Part shown: one piece after another, positions 59,262 through 64,000 of the stretch | How positions within the stretch are numbered: position 1 is the first letter of the stretch | Layout: every line of letters begins with the position of its first letter | Assembly: GCF_004210375.1 (NCBI RefSeq) | Contig: NC_134835.1 | Coordinates: forward strand, 66,494,447-66,558,446 | Source: Tachypleus tridentatus | Taxonomy: Eukaryota > Arthropoda > Merostomata > Xiphosura > Limulidae | Length of the DNA: 64,000 nucleotides | Direction of reading: 5' to 3' | Made by a program: the position numbers and the translations under genes | The notes under the pieces: model-generated | What the model was told of the DNA's origin: nothing | Databases searched by the model: none | Seen by the model: the letters and a program-made list of their open reading frames with translations, nothing else

Positions 59262-59949
59262 AAGCCACCAACACGCAATACAGTTACGCTAAGACTGACT
59301 GAAGCACAACGCAACAACGCCATTGGTCGCTTGGAAGCAGGCGAATCTCGATCAGATGTTGCCAGAGCTGTGAATGTCCACCCAAGCACCATTACAAGGC
59401 TATGGAATCGTCACCAACAACATGGATCAACTCGTGACCGTCCACGATCTGGCAGACCTCGTGTGACCACGCCCGCACAAGATCGCAACATCCGGTTACG
59501 TCACCTTCGGGATATGACCACCACTGCGACGTCTACTGCCTCACCCATACCAGGGCTGCGTAGGATTTCCGATCAGACCGTACGCAACCGTTTACGAGAT
59601 TCTTAGGCCCCATGTGCAACCCATCATGGTGAACGTCAACGACGTTTTTCAACATGACAACGCCCGTCCTTACACAACCCGACTCACCACTGACTTCTTG
59701 AGACCCCACAACATCAACGTTCTTCTCTGGCCCTCCAGATCACCAGATTTAAACCCCATCGAACATCTTTGGGACGAGCTGGACCGACGTCTGCGACAAC
59801 CTCAACCGCAGACTCTACCTCAGCTTGCAGCAGCTTTGCAGGCTGAGTGGACAGCCATTCCACAGGATGTGATTCGTCATCTCATCGCTTCCATGGGCAG
59901 GAGATGCCAAGCAGTTATTGATGCTCACGGGGGACATACTCGTTATTGA
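59262..59949 (+). pseudogene. Tc1-like transposase lacking its first catalytic region
   Basis: DDE transposase of the element at 58970-60121. The N-terminal half is intact to about 59595. It has a helix-turn-helix (RLTEAQRNNAIGRLEAGESR, VARAVNVHPSTITRLWNR), then DRPRSGRPRVTTPAQDR (second DNA-binding part with an AT-hook-like GRPR), and ends near TVRNRLR. The reading frame then jumps by one base into EILRPHVQPIMVNVNDVFQH. It continues with DNARPYTTR (second D), WPSRSPDLNPIEHLWDEL (third acidic residue) and IASMGRRCQAVIDAHGGHTR, to a stop at 59947. About 120-130 residues that normally join these halves, including the first catalytic Asp (..DES.F), are missing. The codon at 59262, where family members usually have ATG, reads AAG, so the start is also lost. 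Non-functional. Confidence 0.9.
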
Positions 59950-60121
59950 CGTTGAGTGACGTTAAACTTTACCTAGTGAGCGTGGACTTCGCCTTTGCAG
60001 ACTTTGGATGTTCAGCAGTGAATGTGCAAAGTTTCACACATGTCATACAGAACTACCCGGAATAAACGTGTTAACAATTTGTCTCATATTTTGCCTTTTG
60101 CGTTTCTTTTTTTGAAGAGTA

Positions 60122-60366
60122 TAAATACCCAATACCTCCCAAGATGTACATGTGTCGTTAAAATTTAAATAATTATTATGACGTGAATATTAAGCAGAAC
60201 TTTAATAACACCGTTTTGCATAACGTCGTTTTTTTTACTAAACTGGTGTATTTTATTTATCTTAGAACAACGCTGCTTTGGGCTTGGTGCTGTTTCAAAA
60301 GCGAAGAATTGAATACGAGGTTTTAGGATTGTTAAGTTCATAAACTTAGCGCTGTCTTACCAGACA
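60122..60366. other. No gene seen
   Basis: Flank of the Tc1-like element. Confidence 0.4.
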
Positions 60367-60628
60367 AACCCGGCATGGCCAAGCGCGTTAAGGCGTTCGA
60401 CTTGTAATCCGAGGGTAATGGGTTCGAATCCCGGTCGCACCAAACATGCTCGCCATTTCAGCCGTAGGGGTGTTATAAAGTGATGGTAAATCCAACTATT
60501 CGTTGGTAAAAGAGTAACCCAAGAGTTGGCGGTGAGTGGTGATGCCTAGCCTTCCCTCTAGTTTTACACTGCTAAATTATGGACGGCTAACGCAGATAGC
60601 CCTCGAGTAGCTTTGCGCGAAATTCAAA
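60367..60628 (+). mobile_element. SINE family A copy
   Basis: acccggcatggccaagcgcg, gggttcgaatcccggtcgca, middle, tail gcgcgaaattcaaaacaac. cttacca lies on both sides, a possible short target duplication. Confidence 0.92.
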
Positions 60629-62479
60629 ACAACTTACCACGAAAGAAATTGTTTAGTGAGTAGGGCCACACATGGACAGATAATATCGAATATTAGCCTA
60701 ACTCAGAGATGTATAAACCTAATTAAATAAACTTAAAGAGGTATGTAGTGAAAATTTTATATTATAAATATATAAGTAACGGGTCTATTACATATATAAT
60801 TAATATGAGAAGCCCATCTAAAGTTTGGTTCTAAGACCATTCCCAAACACATAACTTCGTTAGTATTCCCAATAACAAATGTACAGTAACTAAGATTTTA
60901 AGGTTGTCTTGGGTACAGTACAAGTAGCATCTTTAATGGTGTAGTCAATTCTTATAAAAGACAAAACTGGGTTTTAAAAACCTGAATCTGTTAAATGACC
61001 ACCAAAAGCAATTTTTCGTAGTAATAACTATATCATTTAAATACGTTTTTAATCATATTAAAATGTTATCTCTTGTACTAATGTTTTCAAGCTTAATAAT
61101 TAAAACTACGTGATCTATGTATTAAAAGCTTAAGAAAGATCAGGAAAGAATGTGAATATAATTTGTTCTTCATTTACATAACTGTTGGTTTTAATGGCTG
61201 CCCTCTACTGGTGGAAATGATATTTTATTTTAATCCAAATTATTTTCACAAATGTTTTAGATAGGTTTTGTGTTTATTAGCAATGCATTTGTTCAATTTT
61301 TTTTTCAAGAAAATATAGAATTTTAACTATCCTATAATTGCCAAAGAGCTATGTTTCGTTTATTTTTATTTTTCTGAAGAGATCGTATTGTATGTGTATT
61401 AAGGTAAGGGTTGTTTGTTTTGTGTCATATCAAAGCTACAGTTAAAGAGACCTTATTATAGAAGTTTTAAGATAAGGGATGTTTGTTTGTTTGGTTTCTT
61501 TTAGAATGAAGCTACAGTTAAAGAGATTTTATTACAGGTGATTAAGATAAATATGTTTGCTAAACTACATGAGAAGCAATATTGGAAAAATGCAAATATT
61601 TTATCAATATTATACCAATACCTTGAACGTTTCATGCGTGAAATCTGTAGTTTTAATTATTTCTTACTTATGGTATTCAAGGTTTACATTATCAGTTTGA
61701 CTGATCTCTGAGTTAACAAGTTATTGACGTTTGGTTTAGCATATTTTATCTCGGTGAGAACAGAACGCAATAGCAACTCGTATACAAGTATATTTATATA
61801 TTCTTGAAACCGTTCTTATTCATAATAATTCATGTGTATAAGAATACCTGCAAAAAGAATTTGTTTTTTCAGGAAACTAATAGAAACAATGACCTCGAAA
61901 ACCCTTTTCAACTCAGTGTGTCATTCGTGCATAGATTAGTTTATTAATGTTAATGACATGTCATTGTCGACTCACTAGCGAGATACAGGTAGCCATGCAG
62001 AGAATTTCTGAATTCGTCATGTAATTCTTGTTCCGCATCGTTTACCTCAGAAGACTTCGGCTCCCACAGTGGTTGAAAACTAATGAAATTACATTTAAAT
62101 TAGCACTCACCACGGTTTGTGCGTGACTAGGTTGCACATATGAAGATTTTTGTATGAATCCTAGCGAATCTTTGAACTTAGTACATAATGTATAAAGTTT
62201 AAAGTTTATCAGTATAAAACATTGTTGTAAAAAATATGAAAACTACAGTGTTTTCGGCAATTTTTATGCGTTGGTCTATTAAAATTGTAATTATGCTTAG
62301 GCAATATTTAACCGAATGTTAAAAACAAATGAAAATAAAAATAATATATTATTGTTACATTTTTAGTCACTTTGATCGTTGCATTTTGCTTGTATTAGTC
62401 CGTTTGTTAAGAAATGGATTTTTTTAGTTTAAAAATAAATCACTATAGGTGGCTGAAGTGACGGAAACGTGTCAACATT
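60629..62479. other. No gene seen
   Basis: AT-rich. gttaaagaga and gttgtttgttt recur near 61410-61520, a weak local duplication of about 65-70 bp. Confidence 0.4.
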
Positions 62480-62605
62480 TGAGTTTTTGTTATGCACAAA
62501 TCCATACTATGGACTGTCCGTGCTGTGCTGACCATGAGTATCGAAACCTGGTTTCTAGCGTTGTACGCTCGCAAACATACCACTGTGTTACTGAAGGGGA
62601 TCACC
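62480..62605 (-). mobile_element. SINE family C copy
   Basis: gttatgcacaaatccatact atggactgtccgtgctgtgc ... gagtatcgaaacctggtttc tagcgttgtacgctcgcaaa cataccactgtgttactg. The 65-codon open stretch at 62449-62646 is its translation. Confidence 0.78.
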
Positions 62606-63043
62606 ATTTGTGGCACCTAGTAAGTGCAATTATCATTCGTAAGTAAGTGCAATACGAATTTTGTTACTTTGTTAGCATCATACAGCATTGAACGAGAAGA
62701 TGCCAATGAAGTGTTCATTAATGGCATTGACTACATGACTGATCAATTTGCAAAAAAACTTTCTTGATTGTTAGTAACGAAAATACATCTCATTCTTGTA
62801 ACTTCTGTTAATCTGTTGAGGGTATATTATTTTCTCTTGTAAAATTACACCTAAACAAACTCTTCATCAAATTTTCACTTGTAAAGCCTACGATAAATGC
62901 TACAGGTAAATTGTTATATTTATATTTTCCTATAGATTTTTTTTAAAATCGATTATTGCTAAAAATATGCGAATGTATCAATTTAAACTGAAGGTTCATT
63001 TTTAAGTACTCTTCTTTAACTTTGGTGACGATAAGAAATATGC

Positions 63044-63324
63044 TTGTTTGTTTGTTTTGGAATTTCGCACAAAGCTACTCGAGGGCTATATGTGCTAGCC
63101 GTCCCTAATTTAGCAGTATAAGACTAGAGGGAAGGCAGCTAGTCATCACCACCCACCGCCAACTCTTGGGCTACTCTTTTACCAACGAAAAGTGGGATTG
63201 ACCGTAACATTATAACGCCCCGACGGCTGGGAGGGCGAGCATGTTTTGGCGCGACTCGGGCGCGAACCCGCGACCCTCAGATTGCGAAGTGCACGTCTTA
63301 ACGCGTTAGGCCATGCCAGGCCCG
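63044..63324 (-). mobile_element. SINE family A copy, young, perfect 10-bp TSD
   Basis: Complete and GC-rich in minus orientation: ttgtttgtttgttttggaat at the left, ggcgcgaacccgcgaccctc and ggccatgccaggccc at the right. agaaatatgc is duplicated at 63034-63043 and 63325-63334. Confidence 0.95.
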
Positions 63325-63334
63325 AGAAATATGC

Positions 63335-64000
63335 CACAACATCTTCCTAAAACAGTAACAACTGCAAGTTCATTGGAAACTTTCAAGTTGAATATTAGCC
63401 AAAAAATTAAATTAGAAAAAACCAGCAACAAATAGTTGATGTTATTTAAAAAAGAACTATGAATTATTTTTGAAAAATATTGTTAAAAATAGAGAAGTGT
63501 AATTTTATTCTTAGATATTTTATCCATATTCTATTAAAATTTGAAAATAATGAATAATCTTGGCAACTTACATTGATACACTGAAGAGAAACAATTCTAG
63601 TGATACATACTCAAAAACATAATTGTAAATACAGTAATTTGTCGTTCTATATCTGCATGGTATTCCAATGTTTGTATCATTTTATGTTTTTTGGTATTTT
63701 TTCATTGATATATATGTATACAAATAAATGTGGATATAAAATGATATAGGAATGATAATGCCAAAACGAATGCAAACAAGAATATAAGGATGCAAAAGTT
63801 TTGTATATTGATCATCCCTACATGACCTATAATATTAAAATTTAATGTTACACTGTAAGATACACGAATGCATAATGGTTGCGAGCCGGTCAGTTTGACC
63901 GACCTCGTAACGAGTCTACAGTAATCAAGTCATATTTTCACTCAACTTCGCTTTTCCTGTACATAAGTTCTATGCTCTTAGGTACACTACTTGATGCCCA
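63335..64000. other. No gene seen
   Basis: AT-rich to the window end. ggttgcgagccggtcagttt gaccgacctcgtaac at 63878-63912 contains a short palindrome (cggtcagtttgaccg). Confidence 0.4.

Larger units (their letters stand above)
58970..60121 (+). mobile_element. Tc1-like DNA transposon, internally deleted, 1152 bp
   Basis: TIRs: the left starts tactcttcaaaacaagaaat at 58970 and the right ends with the matching complement (ttctttttttgaagagta) at 60121. TA lies on both sides (58968-58969 and 60122-60123), the Tc1/mariner target duplication. A TATA box precedes the transposase ORF. The transposase has lost its middle (see 59262-59949), which explains a length below the usual 1.5 kb or so. GC content inside is far above the flanks, and the two halves have few mutations, so the insertion is younger than the mariner at 5048. 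Confidence 0.93.

Noticed and set aside
58976..59392. 138-codon minus-strand open stretch
   Set aside because: It is antisense to the Tc1-like element and covers its left TIR; the real coding frame is on the plus strand.
1..64000. CRISPR arrays, bacterial operons, riboswitches, rRNA
   Set aside because: None seen. The tandem arrays have no constant repeat with unique spacers, and the window is plainly eukaryotic repeat-rich DNA.

Overview
The window looks like intergenic or intronic DNA from an animal with an AT-rich, repeat-laden genome. There is no bacterial gene layout, and no intact host gene was recognised. The dominant signal is a dispersed tRNA-derived SINE (called family A here, about 270 bp): a tRNA-like head with a B box (GGTTCGAATCCC), a conserved middle, and a tail ending in cgaaattcaaaaacaaac. 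From memory, it resembles SINEs seen in horseshoe crab DNA. That assignment (Xiphosura, or at least a chelicerate/arthropod) is an inference and was not checked.

Layout. 1-1060 is the end of a CR1-like LINE with a broken reverse transcriptase. 1950-2365 is a Tc1-type transposase relic. 5048-6296 is a nearly full-length mariner with terminal inverted repeats (TIRs) and a frameshifted DD34D transposase. 12812-13110 (minus) and 18364-18655 (plus) are two solo LTRs of one family, the second with a perfect 5-bp target-site duplication (TSD). 25152-25457 is a MITE-like TIR element. 31570-31740 is a hAT-type MITE with a perfect 8-bp TSD. 58970-60121 is an internally deleted Tc1-like element. Between them lie more than 20 family A SINE copies and about 15-20 copies of three other tRNA-headed families (B, C, D). 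All these families end in versions of the same tail. There are also two long palindromes and at least seven minisatellites with periods of 20-47 bp (one also in a 79-bp dimer).

The least explained part is 49-58 kb, with outliers at 37.0-37.5 and 44.5-44.9 kb. Here several degenerate stretches look protein-coding (few stops, ordinary amino-acid composition, frames that take over from one another at frameshifts). They resemble no transposon protein that I recognise. The best is 49395-50212 (+), flanked by SINEs on both sides. Others are 50877-51303 (-), 54616-54961 (-) and 57423-57890 (-). They could be remains of an endogenous DNA virus, of an unfamiliar mobile element, or of decayed host genes. 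In DNA this AT-rich some low-stop stretches arise by chance, so all are offered at low to moderate confidence.

Nothing here appears to act as a pathway. The functional content is mobile DNA, all of it apparently broken or non-autonomous.
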